A program made the translations under genes and the position numbers. A model generated the notes under the pieces. It saw nothing but the letters and a program-made list of their open reading frames with translations, had not been told where the DNA came from and made no database searches. A stretch of 64,000 bases of DNA from Gilvimarinus sp. DA14 (GTDB lineage Bacteria; Pseudomonadota; Gammaproteobacteria; Pseudomonadales; Cellvibrionaceae). Numbering within the stretch: the first letter of the stretch is position 1; each line of letters starts with the position of its first letter. This document shows, piece after piece, positions 24,640-34,029 of this stretch. The stretch covers positions 3,250,501-3,314,500 of the forward strand of contig NZ_CP100350.1 in the NCBI RefSeq assembly GCF_024204685.1. The letters are read 5' to 3'.

Positions 24640-26567
24640 GAGTGTGGGCTGGCGTTTAGCGGGGGCACCGGGCAGTCGAGGCAGACGGCAATAGTGCGAA
24701 AAAGCTCGGCCTCGCGTGGCGTGATCAAACCGTCCTGTTCAATGCATACAACCATAGCTTTAAGCAGGGCGGGTTTTTGCAGAGGTTTGACTTGCTGCAG
24801 CTTGGCGAGTGCACGGTCGAGTTTGTCCAGCGATAGCTGCTCGCTGGGTAGCGGCTGCAGCTCGCCCAGACGCAAACAGTGTACGGCGCTGCGAAAAGCG
24901 AGCGCTTGCGGTTCGGTCTCGTTGGTCCCCGCTCTGGCCAGCAGAGTTAATAAAAGCGCACATTCATCGCGCAGTTGGCGCAGGTTAAGTGATTGGCGAT
25001 AGTCCGTACGTTGATTCAGCTGGTGGCGCACTAAACGGCGCACGATCCATTCATTAAAACTGACTTTGCGATCTGCTTGAATTAGGGTGTCCACGGCCTG
25101 CAGAAAAGTTTTCTGCTGGGCGGGGCTCAGTTCCTTAAGTGCGGGTGTGGCCAGCTCTATCAGTGGCAGGCGCAATTGCTCCGGCTGAGCCTGGCTGCTT
25201 TGGGCAATCGTTTGCAGCTGGTTTATTTCTGCACTAGCGTAAAGTTCTTGCAAGGCGCCCCACTGAGCTTGCAGTTGTGCGGTGTCGGCATCCAATAGTA
25301 GGCCGAAAATAATCGCCCGGGCGCCGTAGGGCTCGTGGGCCGCTTGCAGCAATGCTTGCGGAATGTTCTGTAGCAGTTGTTTTGCGTGAAGCAGATGTGC
25401 GCTGTTGGGTTGGCCCATTTGTTCCACGGCGCTGGCGAGCACTGCGGCTTTCATTATTGCATCGGCCTGCTGCGAGGCGTTGCTTTGGTTATCTTTTACC
25501 GTTTCGGTGGCCGGTTGTTCTTGCGTCTCAAACGAGCCGTCCCAGTTTGGTTGTATGCGTTTGATGCGTTCGGACAAAGGCGGGTGGGTCGCCATTAAGC
25601 CGCTGAAGGCGGTTTTTACCCCTTGACCAAAGTACATGTGGCTAAACTCTGCCGAATGCTCGGCCTCGAGGCGGCTACCTGCGGGCAGGGCGCCAATTTT
25701 TTTCAGCGCACCGGCAATACCGCTGTTGTCGCGGGTAAACTGCACCGCTGAAGCGTCGGCTAAAAACTCTCTCTGTCGACTTACCGCCGCTTTAATAATG
25801 TTGCCAAAAAATGTGCCGGCATAGCCGATGATCATGAGCCCAATGCCGATGGCAATAATCGCGCCCTGTGAATTGTCTTTGCTGGAGCGGCCAATACTGC
25901 GATAAGCACTGCCGCGCACCATAAAATGGCCAATAAGCCCCAGCAGCAAAATGCCATTTAGCAGCGCCACCAGGCGCATATTAAGACGCATGTCGCCATG
26001 GAAAATATGGCTGAATTCGTGCGCAATGACGCCTTGCAGTTCGGCTCGGCTTAATCGCTCCATACAGCCACGGGTGACTCCGATAACGGCATCTTGCGCA
26101 GTGTGACCCGCAGCAAAGGCGTTAATCGCCGCTTCTTCCATGACATACACCGGGGGCACCGGGGTGCCCGAGGCAATGGCCATTTCTTCAACTACATTCA
26201 GCAGTTGGCGCTCGTGAAAATCCTGCGAGTTGGTGTTGATCGGGTGTCCGCCCAAGGCCTCGGCTACCGCTCGGCCGCCACGACTAAGTTGGAAGTATTT
26301 GTATAAACCGCCCAGAAAAACGACCACCATTACCACCAGCGCGATGCCGCTGACGGCTTGCCAATCCAGCAGCAACTGCAGCTTTTGCCACCAGCTCATG
26401 CCGGCAGTTTCCATAACAAAAGCACTGTTGCCGGTTTGCAGGTAATAGGTGAGAAGGGCAAAGAGCGCCGTGGTGACGGCGATAAGGGATAAAATGGCAA
26501 GCGCCAATAACAACACCAACTTGCGGGTGTTGCGCTTGGCGATATCCTGTTGCTGGAAAAAATCCAC
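24636..26567 (-). CDS. M48 family membrane metallopeptidase with C-terminal TerB-like region
   Basis: This is a zinc endopeptidase of the HtpX/Ste24 type in the inner membrane. The 643 residues start with two hydrophobic helices (about 18-42 and 70-88). The catalytic motif HEFSH is at 183-187 and the third zinc ligand is Glu267 in REFLADA. Two more helices lie between them. Unlike HtpX (about 290 residues), it has a further 300 residues. The end contains a TerB-like part with acidic patches (QADRKVSFNEWIVRRLV and EQDGLITPREAELFRTIA). lemA lies 15 nt upstream, a common LemA-M48 pairing. A role in membrane protein quality control is inferred. Confidence 0.85.
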   Translation of the reverse strand: MDFFQQQDIAKRNTRKLVLLLALAILSLIAVTTALFALLTYYLQTGNSAFVMETAGMSWWQKLQLLLDWQAVSGIALVVMVVVFLGGLYKYFQLSRGGRAVAEALGGHPINTNSQDFHERQLLNVVEEMAIASGTPVPPVYVMEEAAINAFAAGHTAQDAVIGVTRGCMERLSRAELQGVIAHEFSHIFHGDMRLNMRLVALLNGILLLGLIGHFMVRGSAYRSIGRSSKDNSQGAIIAIGIGLMIIGYAGTFFGNIIKAAVSRQREFLADASAVQFTRDNSGIAGALKKIGALPAGSRLEAEHSAEFSHMYFGQGVKTAFSGLMATHPPLSERIKRIQPNWDGSFETQEQPATETVKDNQSNASQQADAIMKAAVLASAVEQMGQPNSAHLLHAKQLLQNIPQALLQAAHEPYGARAIIFGLLLDADTAQLQAQWGALQELYASAEINQLQTIAQSSQAQPEQLRLPLIELATPALKELSPAQQKTFLQAVDTLIQADRKVSFNEWIVRRLVRHQLNQRTDYRQSLNLRQLRDECALLLTLLARAGTNETEPQALAFRSAVHCLRLGELQPLPSEQLSLDKLDRALAKLQQVKPLQKPALLKAMVVCIEQDGLITPREAELFRTIAVCLDCPVPPLNASPHS

Positions 26568-26582
26568 GCTTAGCAGAGCCGC

Positions 26583-27179
26583 TTAAAACTGTACTTTGGG
26601 TGCTTCCTGAATTTGCTCGCTGTCTTCAAATTCCAGCAGGCTGGCGTCTTCTCTATGGCCAAACATGCCGGCCAGTACCACCTGGGGGAAGCTCTGTTTA
26701 TAAGTGTTGTAGCTCATTACCGAGTCGTTAAACGCCTGGCGGGCGAAGGCGATTCGGTTTTCGGTGCTGGTCAGCTCTTCTGAAACCTGCTGCATATTGG
26801 CGGATGCTTTTAAATCCGGGTAGGCTTCCATCACCATATTAAGGCGCCCCAGTGCCCCAGACAGCGCACCTTCAGCGCCAGCCAGTTGGCCCATTGCGGC
26901 GGCATCACCCGGCGCGTTGGCGGCAGCTTTCAGTCCCGCCATGGCCTGGTTGCGCGCGGCGGTGACCGCTTCCAGGGTTTCACGTTCGTGGGTAATATAA
27001 GCTTTAGCGGTTTCGACCAGGTTTGGAATCAGGTCGTAGCGCCGCTTAAGCTGTACTTCTATTTGGGCAAAAGCATTTTTAAAACGGTTTTTCAAGCTGA
27101 CCAATTGGTTGTAAATGCTGATGGCGTAAATCACCAGCCCTGCAATCACGACCAAAATTACAATAGTTGAGACGTCCAT
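26583..27179 (-). CDS. lemA: LemA family protein
   Basis: This 198-residue protein has one N-terminal helix ([21 protein letters not shown]) and a long periplasmic or cytosolic helical domain. The family signature is clear: [37 protein letters not shown]. The second landmark is [34 protein letters not shown]. LemA proteins are of unknown biochemical function and are often next to M48 proteases, as here (15-nt gap). It follows dolP by 21 nt and probably belongs to the same transcript. Confidence 0.92.
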   Translation of the reverse strand: MDVSTIVILVVIAGLVIYAISIYNQLVSLKNRFKNAFAQIEVQLKRRYDLIPNLVETAKAYITHERETLEAVTAARNQAMAGLKAAANAPGDAAAMGQLAGAEGALSGALGRLNMVMEAYPDLKASANMQQVSEELTSTENRIAFARQAFNDSVMSYNTYKQSFPQVVLAGMFGHREDASLLEFEDSEQIQEAPKVQF

Positions 27180-27201
27180 AAGTCTGCCCTGCTGTTAGGG
27201 G

Positions 27202-27780
27202 TTAATCGATATATTCAAACACTCTTACCACTTTCTGCACTCCACCTGTGTGACGCGCCACATCGGTGATGGCTTCGGCCTCGGCATGGGTGACCAGGCC
27301 CATTAAAAATACTGTGTTGTTTTCCGTCACTATCTGCAGACGGCCGCTGTCAATATCGCGGTTGGTCAGTAGTTTGGATTTGATTTTTGTCGACAGCCAG
27401 CTGTCGTTTGCCCCTGCCAGCAATGAGATAGGGGCCTGTACTTGAAGCTCGTTGTGTACCTGCCGCACATTGGGCAGTTTCCTTGCGGTATTACCGGCTA
27501 ACTCGCGCAGCTCCTTGGTGGGTACCTGGCCTACCAGCAATACCACCGCGTTAAAGCTGTGCACACTGATGGGGGCGTCGTTCAACATTGGGTGAGCTTT
27601 GTTAATGTTGACGGCGGCGATGGTTTCAATTTGCTGATCGTCAATTTTGACGCCCAGCGAGCGCTTGCCCGGGTCTATTTGTATTGGCTCGTCGGTGGTG
27701 GCGCTGATAATACTGGTGCAGCCGTTGAGGGTTATGCCGAGCAACAAAATGGCGCACCAGGAAACCAACTTCTTGTGCAT
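27202..27780 (-). CDS. dolP: BON-domain outer-membrane lipoprotein DolP
   Basis: This is a periplasmic lipoprotein of 192 residues with a lipobox ending in LNGC at residue 21. It has two BON domains, at about 50-115 (VNINKAHPMLNDAPISVHSFNAVVLLVGQV) and about 125-190 (STKIKSKLLTNRDIDSGRLQIVTENNTVFLMGLV). E. coli DolP (YraP) is 191 residues and supports outer-membrane integrity and BAM function at the division site. The start codon overlaps the diaA stop (TAATG), and the gene order lpoA-yraN-diaA-dolP is the same as in E. coli. Confidence 0.93.
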   Translation of the reverse strand: MHKKLVSWCAILLLGITLNGCTSIISATTDEPIQIDPGKRSLGVKIDDQQIETIAAVNINKAHPMLNDAPISVHSFNAVVLLVGQVPTKELRELAGNTARKLPNVRQVHNELQVQAPISLLAGANDSWLSTKIKSKLLTNRDIDSGRLQIVTENNTVFLMGLVTHAEAEAITDVARHTGGVQKVVRVFEYID

Positions 27781-28367
27781 TATTCATGACTCCCGAACAG
27801 TTGTTGTTCAATTAAATCGCAAAGACAGAATAGCGTGAGCAAGTGCACTTCATGAATGCGCGCATAGGGGGCGTCGGGTGCGCGCAGTTCAATGTCGCGG
27901 TTATCCAGCAGTGAGACTATGTCATTGCTGTCGCGCCCGGTGAGTGCGATGACGGGGATGTCCCGGTCGTGGGCGGCGCTGATCGCTTGCAGCAAATTAC
28001 CTGGACTGCCAGCTGCGTTTATCAGTACCAGAATATCGCCCGGGTTGCCCAGTGCGCGAATCTGCTTTGCGTAAATTTCGTTATAGGTGTGATCTTGGGC
28101 GATGGCCGATTGGGTGATGGCATCGGCGCCAATATTTAAGGCTGGCAGGCTGGGGCGCTCGTGCTCAAATCGGTTCAACAGGGCCGAGGTAAATGTTTGC
28201 GCTAAGGCGGCACTGGCGCCGTTGCCACAGGTGAGAATTTTGCCTTCATGTAGCAGGCTCTCGACCATAAGTTCGCTGCTGTGGGCAATCAACGGAGCCA
28301 GCTGTTCGCCGGCCTGCATTTTTGCTTCAATGCTTTCGTGAAATAGAGTGATGACCCGCTGTTCCAT
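27780..28367 (-). CDS. diaA: DnaA initiator-associating protein DiaA (SIS domain)
   Basis: This is a SIS-fold protein of the GmhA/DiaA group. In E. coli DiaA binds DnaA and promotes timely initiation at oriC. The start at ATG 28367 (MEQRVITLFHESIEAKMQ) gives 195 residues, the same as E. coli DiaA (196); the frame open further upstream overlaps yraN. Landmarks are LLHEGKILTCGNGASAA, ADAITQSAIAQDHTYNEIYAKQI and NAAGSPGNLLQAI. The gene order around it supports DiaA over GmhA (sedoheptulose-7-phosphate isomerase), though the folds are nearly the same. Confidence 0.9.
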   Translation of the reverse strand: MEQRVITLFHESIEAKMQAGEQLAPLIAHSSELMVESLLHEGKILTCGNGASAALAQTFTSALLNRFEHERPSLPALNIGADAITQSAIAQDHTYNEIYAKQIRALGNPGDILVLINAAGSPGNLLQAISAAHDRDIPVIALTGRDSNDIVSLLDNRDIELRAPDAPYARIHEVHLLTLFCLCDLIEQQLFGSHE

Positions 28368-28380
28368 ATATGCCCTGTGC

Positions 28381-28764
28381 TTACGCTGTGCCAAACGCGT
28401 CGGTAATCCACTGCGGTGGTTGCGACTCGTCAAGTGTGCTCAATGCTACCACATCAAAGCGACAGGGTATTTCATCCGTCAGCTTTTGCTGCTGCAGGTA
28501 CCATGCCGCTGTGCGCAGCAGTTTATTCTGTTTGCTGGCGTTAACGCTTTCGGCTGCGCTGCTAAAGTGTTGGTTGCTGCGCAGCCGCACTTCGACAAAA
28601 ACCAGTGTTTGCCGTTCACGCATAATTAAATCAATTTCGCCACCCGGGCCTTTGACGTTTGCGGCGATAAACACGAGCCCCTGCTGCTGTAAAAAAGCTC
28701 GTGCCTGTTGTTCTGCCTGGTCGCCGCGTTTTTCGCCGCGCGAGCGTTTGCCGAACAGTGCCAT
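28381..28764 (-). CDS. yraN: YraN/UPF0102 family nuclease-like protein
   Basis: This is a 127-residue protein of the UPF0102 family, with a predicted restriction-endonuclease-like fold and no proven role. The motif GDQAEQQARAFLQQQG, then GPGGEIDLIMRERQTLVFVEVRLR, holds the family's E-D-(x)EVR catalytic pattern. It begins 3 nt after lpoA and ends 13 nt before diaA, as expected in this conserved operon. Confidence 0.93.
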   Translation of the reverse strand: MALFGKRSRGEKRGDQAEQQARAFLQQQGLVFIAANVKGPGGEIDLIMRERQTLVFVEVRLRSNQHFSSAAESVNASKQNKLLRTAAWYLQQQKLTDEIPCRFDVVALSTLDESQPPQWITDAFGTA

Positions 28765-28767
28765 GGT

Positions 28768-30714
28768 TTATTCGTCGCGCTCCAGTGGGCGCGTGCTTAA
28801 CGGTTTGGCGATGCCGTTATCAAACTCGGCCCAAATGGGCTCGCGGACAATCTTGCCGGACTTGTTAAGAGTGAGCGCGCCCGTTGCACCCAGTAAGCGA
28901 GTTTGTGGTAGTTGTTGTAGCTGCGGCAGCCTTGGGTATAAGTGGTAGGCATCGGCGCCCATGGCGTAGAGGCGCTGGTAGGCGGCCGGACCTTCGGCAA
29001 ACTGTTGGATGGCTTTGGTCTCGGGGCTGGCCGAGAAAAACCACGGCAGAGTATTAAAGCGAATACCGTTCAGGTCGCGATCACCCTTTGCGTCTGTGCT
29101 GCCATCGTAAATTTGACTGGTGGCCAAGACGGGCAAATCTCCGGCGTAGTGGAAGGCCAGAGTGGGCTTTATTTGTCGCGCTTGGGTTGGGTTGGCGATC
29201 ATAAAAATAACGTCCACATCCTTGCGTCGTCGCGGTTCGAACTCACTATTGGTGTAGATGATTTGTCGCAGTTGGCGATGGCGCTCTTCACTTTGACCGA
29301 TTAGTAGCGAGCGCTTGATGACGTCGGAATAATCTCCTGCGCCTATGTAGCGAGTGTCGGTGACGATACTGCCGCCCAGTGCAATCCACTGCTCGGCGAA
29401 GGCATCGATGGAGCGGCTGGCCCAGTCGATATCTGGGGCTATGATCATGACGCGACGATAACCTTGCAGGTGAGCAAAGCGGGCAATGTCGCGGGCCTCG
29501 TCTTCCGGCGCCAAGCCAAACTGATACAGCTGCGGAGTAAAAAGAGAATTGCCCGGTGCAGCTGGCTCGATTGGGGGCAGGTTTATTGGCTTGCTGATCG
29601 GGGAGAGCATTGCCGGGTTTTGCTGTGTCGCGGGCGTTGGCTGGGCCGCTTCACCGTCACTGTAATTGAGCGCAAGGATCGGCACGGCAAGCTGCGCGCG
29701 GGTCGCCAGTATGTCTACGTTTTCTTTTGCCAGCGGGCCGATAATTATCTGCGCGCCATCGGCTACCGCCTGATCATAAAGTTGGTTGATGTCCGCACTA
29801 CTGGTGTCGTACTGGAGGATTTCAGGGCGTTGACCGTTGGTTTCCTGGCTCAGGTAGGCCGCTAAAAATCCGTCGCGCACGGCGGTGGCGGCGCCGGCGA
29901 GGCGGCCGGTTTGCGGCAGTAGCATGGCAATTTTGCGCGGCTGCTGGGCAATCAGTTGATTGAGTAGTTGGAGGTCGCTGGGCAGCTCGAGGCTGGCCGG
30001 GTGGTAGGGCCAGCGCATTTGCCACAGTTCCACCCGCTCCAGCTGGCGATTGAGGTTGGCGGTGTTGTCGCGGCTAATTTGTGCCAGTTGTGCCCAGCCC
30101 TGTAGCTCGCGGTCATCGGTCTGGTTCGCCAGGCTCTGCAAGTCTTCACCGGTCAGGCTCATTAAATCCTGCCAAATGGCTTCATTATTCAGTTGCAGTT
30201 GGTCACGGCTGAGAAACTGCCCCAGCTGAATACGGGTGTTTAGGCTCTGTTGGTAATCGCCCAGCAGTGATTCGACTTGGGCGCGCCGCTCCAGAATCAG
30301 GCTTTGCTCGCCCGGTGGCAATTGTGGCCAAAGGGCGGCCAGACGCGAGGCAAACAGAATGTCGTGGGCGTCGAAGTATTCACCGGCAGCGAGAGCCGCT
30401 TCGCTGGCATCTTTGCTGTAGCGCATAAACACAGGGTCGCTGAGGCGCGCAGTGTCCAGGCTTTGCAGCAGGTTGAGCGCCCACTCAGGCTGATTTTCTT
30501 TTAGCAGCAGTTCGGCGGCTTGCAGTATATAGTCGGGCCGCTGACTGGCTGGTGCTTCGCGTGCGCTTTGTACCAGATCGCGCACCTGGCTTTCCAGTGC
30601 CGACTCGCTTAGGGGGCCGTCGCTTGGCTTTTGCGTTTGAGGTGCAGGGCCTGAACAGGCGACAAGCAGAGTCAGCAGGACGGTTGGAATCGCGCGGAAA
30701 AATCTAGTGCTCAT
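28768..30714 (-). CDS. lpoA: Penicillin-binding protein activator LpoA
   Basis: LpoA is an outer-membrane lipoprotein that reaches through the periplasm to activate PBP1A. The ATG at 30714 ([22 protein letters not shown]) was chosen because it opens a lipoprotein signal with LVAC at residue 20; a longer frame starts at 30783. The N-terminal half is alpha-helical TPR-like. The C-terminal half resembles periplasmic-binding-protein/LppC domains ([73 protein letters not shown]). The length of about 648 residues matches E. coli (678). It is divergent from rsmI, as in enteric bacteria. Confidence 0.93.
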   Translation of the reverse strand: MSTRFFRAIPTVLLTLLVACSGPAPQTQKPSDGPLSESALESQVRDLVQSAREAPASQRPDYILQAAELLLKENQPEWALNLLQSLDTARLSDPVFMRYSKDASEAALAAGEYFDAHDILFASRLAALWPQLPPGEQSLILERRAQVESLLGDYQQSLNTRIQLGQFLSRDQLQLNNEAIWQDLMSLTGEDLQSLANQTDDRELQGWAQLAQISRDNTANLNRQLERVELWQMRWPYHPASLELPSDLQLLNQLIAQQPRKIAMLLPQTGRLAGAATAVRDGFLAAYLSQETNGQRPEILQYDTSSADINQLYDQAVADGAQIIIGPLAKENVDILATRAQLAVPILALNYSDGEAAQPTPATQQNPAMLSPISKPINLPPIEPAAPGNSLFTPQLYQFGLAPEDEARDIARFAHLQGYRRVMIIAPDIDWASRSIDAFAEQWIALGGSIVTDTRYIGAGDYSDVIKRSLLIGQSEERHRQLRQIIYTNSEFEPRRRKDVDVIFMIANPTQARQIKPTLAFHYAGDLPVLATSQIYDGSTDAKGDRDLNGIRFNTLPWFFSASPETKAIQQFAEGPAAYQRLYAMGADAYHLYPRLPQLQQLPQTRLLGATGALTLNKSGKIVREPIWAEFDNGIAKPLSTRPLERDE

Positions 30715-30781
30715 GAGCCAGCTCGTGTCGGTGGGGGCGCTGGGTAGTGGTAAACTGCCTGCTTTTGCTGCGGAGTCGTAC

Positions 30782-31633
30782 ATGCAACATCAGCCGGGAA
30801 TCCTCTACGTGGTCGCCACCCCAATTGGTAATTTGGCCGATATGGTACCGCGTGCCGTCACTGTGCTCCAGACGGTAAGTGTGATTGCCTGCGAAGATAC
30901 CCGGCACAGCGCGCGTTTGCTACAACATTTCGCAATCGAAACCCCCTGTGTGGCCTACCACGATCACAGTGATGAAAAAAAAGTAGACGCATTGCTGGCT
31001 CGCCTACAAGCCGGCGAAGCGGTGGCGCTAATTTCTGACGCCGGGACGCCGCTGGTGTCGGACCCCGGGTTTCGGTTGGTGCGGCGCGCCCGCGAACAAG
31101 GGGTAAAAGTTGTCCCGGTGCCGGGAGCCTGCGCTTTTGTCGCGGCATTGAGTGCGGCTGGCTTGCCGTCTGATCGGTTTATTTTCGAGGGTTTTCTGCC
31201 CGCTAAGTCCGGTGCCCGGCTCAAGCAATTGCAGGCGCTTGCCGGGGAGAGTCGCACTCTTATTTTCTACGAGGCGCCGCATCGGGTGCTGGAGTGCCTG
31301 CAGGATATGATCACGGCTTTTGGGGCTGAGCGCGAAGTGGTGTTGGCGCGCGAGCTGAGTAAGGCTTTTGAAACCATTCACGGGGCGGCGGTCGGTGAGC
31401 TGGCGCACTGGGTGGCCAGTGACAGTAATCAACAGCGCGGTGAACTGGTGCTGTTGGTGCGCGGCGCACCGCCGCAGGCGGAAGGTTTGGATGACGACGC
31501 TGTGCGCACCATGGAAGTGCTGCTGGCCGAGCTGCCTTTGAAGCAGGCCGCTGCCCTCGGCGCCAAGCTGACTGGGTTGCGCAAGAATGAGCTCTACCAG
31601 TGGGCGCTGGCGCGTCAATCGGATGATGCCTAG
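30782..31633 (+). CDS. rsmI: 16S rRNA (cytidine-1402 2'-O) methyltransferase
   Basis: RsmI methylates the 2'-OH of C1402 in the ribosomal P site using SAM. The start at ATG 30782 ([20 protein letters not shown]) has GGAG just upstream; the frame open from 30707 overlaps lpoA. Landmarks of this tetrapyrrole-methylase-like family are [62 protein letters not shown] and [12 protein letters not shown]. The 283-residue length is normal. It is divergent from lpoA and followed by rnpB. Confidence 0.95.
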   Translation: MQHQPGILYVVATPIGNLADMVPRAVTVLQTVSVIACEDTRHSARLLQHFAIETPCVAYHDHSDEKKVDALLARLQAGEAVALISDAGTPLVSDPGFRLVRRAREQGVKVVPVPGACAFVAALSAAGLPSDRFIFEGFLPAKSGARLKQLQALAGESRTLIFYEAPHRVLECLQDMITAFGAEREVVLARELSKAFETIHGAAVGELAHWVASDSNQQRGELVLLVRGAPPQAEGLDDDAVRTMEVLLAELPLKQAAALGAKLTGLRKNELYQWALARQSDDA

Positions 31634-31657
31634 GGGGCCTGTGCAACAGCTTTTTAC

Positions 31658-31685
31658 TTGACTTTCGGTGTGGTCAGGTTATCTT
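31658..31685 (+). promoter_or_regulatory. Sigma-70 promoter of rnpB
   Basis: TTGACT at 31658-31663 and TATCTT at 31680-31685 are separated by 16 nt. The predicted start of transcription falls at about 31691-31693, just where the RNase P RNA helix P1 begins. Confidence 0.65.
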
Positions 31686-31690
31686 TTGCG

Positions 31691-32040
<350 letters not shown>

Positions 32041-32257
32041 TATTTCCCCATGATATGCCGCTAAGGTCTATCGCCCCGTCGTTATTAATCCCAAAAGATC
32101 CCACACTTAAAGTAATTTCTTAAGAGTTGCTTCTATCTCGCTGTAATTTATCGTTTTTGTTGTTGGCGGCTTGTGTTGTTTTCTGCTGCTTGTGCGCTAT
32201 TTCTCAACCTTTAGCTACCTATTTGTGAATTTTACCGGCAATTTCGCGGCGGCTTGC
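32041..32257. other. Noncoding stretch between rnpB and the mra promoter
   Basis: This AT-rich region of about 220 nt holds no gene that I can support. It separates rnpB from the promoter of the dcw cluster. Confidence 0.5.
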
Positions 32258-32285
32258 TTGACTTTGGCCGTCTCCGATTTATAGT
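32258..32285 (+). promoter_or_regulatory. Main promoter of the dcw cluster (Pmra)
   Basis: TTGACT at 32258-32263 and TATAGT at 32280-32285 are separated by 16 nt. Transcription should start near 32292, immediately before the GTGG repeats bound by MraZ. Confidence 0.75.
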
Positions 32286-32293
32286 GTGCCAAT

Positions 32294-32327
32294 GTGGTGA
32301 AAAGTGGATATAAGTGGTTTTTTGTGG
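32294..32327 (+). promoter_or_regulatory. MraZ operator: four GTGG direct repeats 10 bp apart
   Basis: GTGG occurs at 32294, 32304, 32314 and 32324, each separated by six bases, and a fifth copy stands at 32345. MraZ of E. coli binds TGGG repeats, and of mollicutes GTG-type boxes, with 10-bp periodicity just downstream of the mra promoter. The position and phase fit autoregulation by the MraZ ring. Confidence 0.8.
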
Positions 32328-32354
32328 AATAGCGGATCCTTCAAGTGGTGAATT

Positions 32355-32795
32355 GTGTTAACTGGTAACTATGCCATCAATATGGACGCCAAAGGGCGCA
32401 TGGCGATACCGACTCGAGCAAGAGAAGAGTTGGTAGAGCTTTGTGGCGGCCGTTTGGTGGTTACCGCGCACACCCAGGACCCCTGCGTACTTATTTATCC
32501 CGAGCCCCGCTGGCAGGAAATACTGCCCGGCATTCAGGCTCTTCCCAGTATGAATAAAGCCGCGCGTCGCGTGCAGCGCTTGCTGATTGGTCACGCCTGT
32601 CCCATGGAAATGGATGGCAATGGTCGGATCTTGGTGCCGCCCACTCTGCGCTCGCGCGCCAATCTGGACAAAAAGCTCATGCTGACTGGCGTGGGTGACA
32701 AGCTGGAGCTCTGGGATGAAGACGCCTGGACGGCTCAGATGCAGGAGTCATCCGACGACGAAATACCTGAGCAGCTGGAAACACTGGACTTTTAA
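32355..32795 (+). CDS. mraZ: Transcriptional regulator MraZ
   Basis: MraZ is a ring-forming AbrB-fold DNA-binding protein that represses the dcw cluster. The 146 residues start at GTG 32355 and carry two copies of the DxxxR signature: [18 protein letters not shown] near residue 10 and [18 protein letters not shown] near residue 80. It is the first gene of the cluster and is preceded by GTGG repeats. rsmH begins 5 nt after the stop. Confidence 0.96.
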   Translation: MLTGNYAINMDAKGRMAIPTRAREELVELCGGRLVVTAHTQDPCVLIYPEPRWQEILPGIQALPSMNKAARRVQRLLIGHACPMEMDGNGRILVPPTLRSRANLDKKLMLTGVGDKLELWDEDAWTAQMQESSDDEIPEQLETLDF

Positions 32796-32800
32796 TCACT

Positions 32801-33733
32801 ATGGATGCTCAGCCACACATAACCGTACTCGAACAAGAGGCGGTGGACGCCCTAGTGGTGGACGCCGCCGGTTTTTATGTGGACGGCACTTTTGGGCGCG
32901 GCGGCCACAGTGCGCGGATTCTTGAGCGGCTGGCGCCGAATGGCAGGCTGCTGGCATTTGATAAAGACGTGGCAGCTATTGAGGTGGCCGCTGAACGTTT
33001 TGCGCAAGATTCCCGTTTTAGCATTGTCCATGACAGCTTCGCCACTCTGGCCGAGCAGGCCGGGCAATTGGGCATGGCAGGTCAGGTCAGTGGGGTGCTA
33101 CTGGATTTAGGCGTGTCATCACCGCAGCTAGATGAAGCCGAGCGCGGCTTTAGCTTTTTGCACGACGGCCCTCTGGATATGCGCATGGATCAGACTCGCG
33201 GCATCAGTGCCGCCGAGTGGGTGAACACAGCCGCCGAGGCCGAACTGGCGCGGGTGATGAAAGAGTATGGCGAGGAGCGGTTTGCCAAGCGCATGGCGCG
33301 TGCACTGGTGGCTGAGCGCACTAAGGCGCCGATTGAGCGCACCGGCCGCCTGGCGCAAATCCTCAAAGATGCCAACCCGGCCTGGGAGAAAGGCAAGCAT
33401 CCGGCGACGCGCGCTTTTCAGGGGATTCGCATCCACATTAATAATGAGTTGGGTGATCTGGAAGCGGTACTGCAGCAGGCGCTGGATGTATTGGCTGTGG
33501 GCGGGCGCCTGGTAGTCATTAGTTTTCACTCGCTGGAGGACCGGCTGGTGAAGCGTTTTATTCGCCGCCAGGAAAAAGGCGACCCCGTGCCCCGTGGCGT
33601 GCCGCTGATGGATAGCCAGCTCAATCGCCGGTTGAAGAGTCATTCTAAGGCCATTAAGGCCGGCTCGGAGGAGTTGGGTAACAACATACGCTCGCGCAGT
33701 GCCGTTATGCGCATTGCCGAGAAAATCGCCTGA
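32801..33733 (+). CDS. rsmH: 16S rRNA (cytosine-1402 N4) methyltransferase
   Basis: RsmH (MraW) methylates N4 of C1402 in 16S rRNA; with RsmI, encoded 2 kb upstream, it completes m4Cm1402. The 310-residue protein has the SAM-binding motif [12 protein letters not shown], the conserved [20 protein letters not shown] block, GPLDMRMD, and [13 protein letters not shown] near the end. It ends [13 protein letters not shown], typical of the family. Confidence 0.96.
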   Translation: MDAQPHITVLEQEAVDALVVDAAGFYVDGTFGRGGHSARILERLAPNGRLLAFDKDVAAIEVAAERFAQDSRFSIVHDSFATLAEQAGQLGMAGQVSGVLLDLGVSSPQLDEAERGFSFLHDGPLDMRMDQTRGISAAEWVNTAAEAELARVMKEYGEERFAKRMARALVAERTKAPIERTGRLAQILKDANPAWEKGKHPATRAFQGIRIHINNELGDLEAVLQQALDVLAVGGRLVVISFHSLEDRLVKRFIRRQEKGDPVPRGVPLMDSQLNRRLKSHSKAIKAGSEELGNNIRSRSAVMRIAEKIA

Positions 33734-33741
33734 GGCCTGTG

Positions 33742-34029
33742 ATGAGCAGCGCTGGGCGGGGGCCGCTGGTGTTGGTGTTGGCCCTGTGGTGTGCCTGCGT
33801 AGTGTCGGCGCTGGCGGTAGTGAGTGTAACCCAGCAGGTGCGCCGCAATACCGATGAGCTTGAGTCCCTGCGCCGTGAGTCGGCCGAGCTGGAAGTGCAG
33901 TGGGGGCAGTATTTGTTGGAACAAAGCACCTGGGCGTCTTACTCCCGGGTGGAGAGCAAGGCGCGGCGCGAGCTGAATATGCACGTGCCGCATGCGGAAC
34001 AAATAATTTTGATTGATAAGGAACCTTAG
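33742..34029 (+). CDS. ftsL: Cell division protein FtsL
   Basis: FtsL is a bitopic membrane protein that forms the FtsQLB complex and activates FtsWI. The 95 residues have one helix (PLVLVLALWCACVVSALAVVSV) and a periplasmic leucine-zipper-like coiled coil (RRNTDELESLRRESAELEVQW), followed by a short conserved tail (RVESKARRELNMHVP). The ATG at 33742 has TGAGG 6 nt upstream and is preferred to GTG 33739. The gene abuts ftsI with no gap. Confidence 0.92.
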   Translation: MSSAGRGPLVLVLALWCACVVSALAVVSVTQQVRRNTDELESLRRESAELEVQWGQYLLEQSTWASYSRVESKARRELNMHVPHAEQIILIDKEP

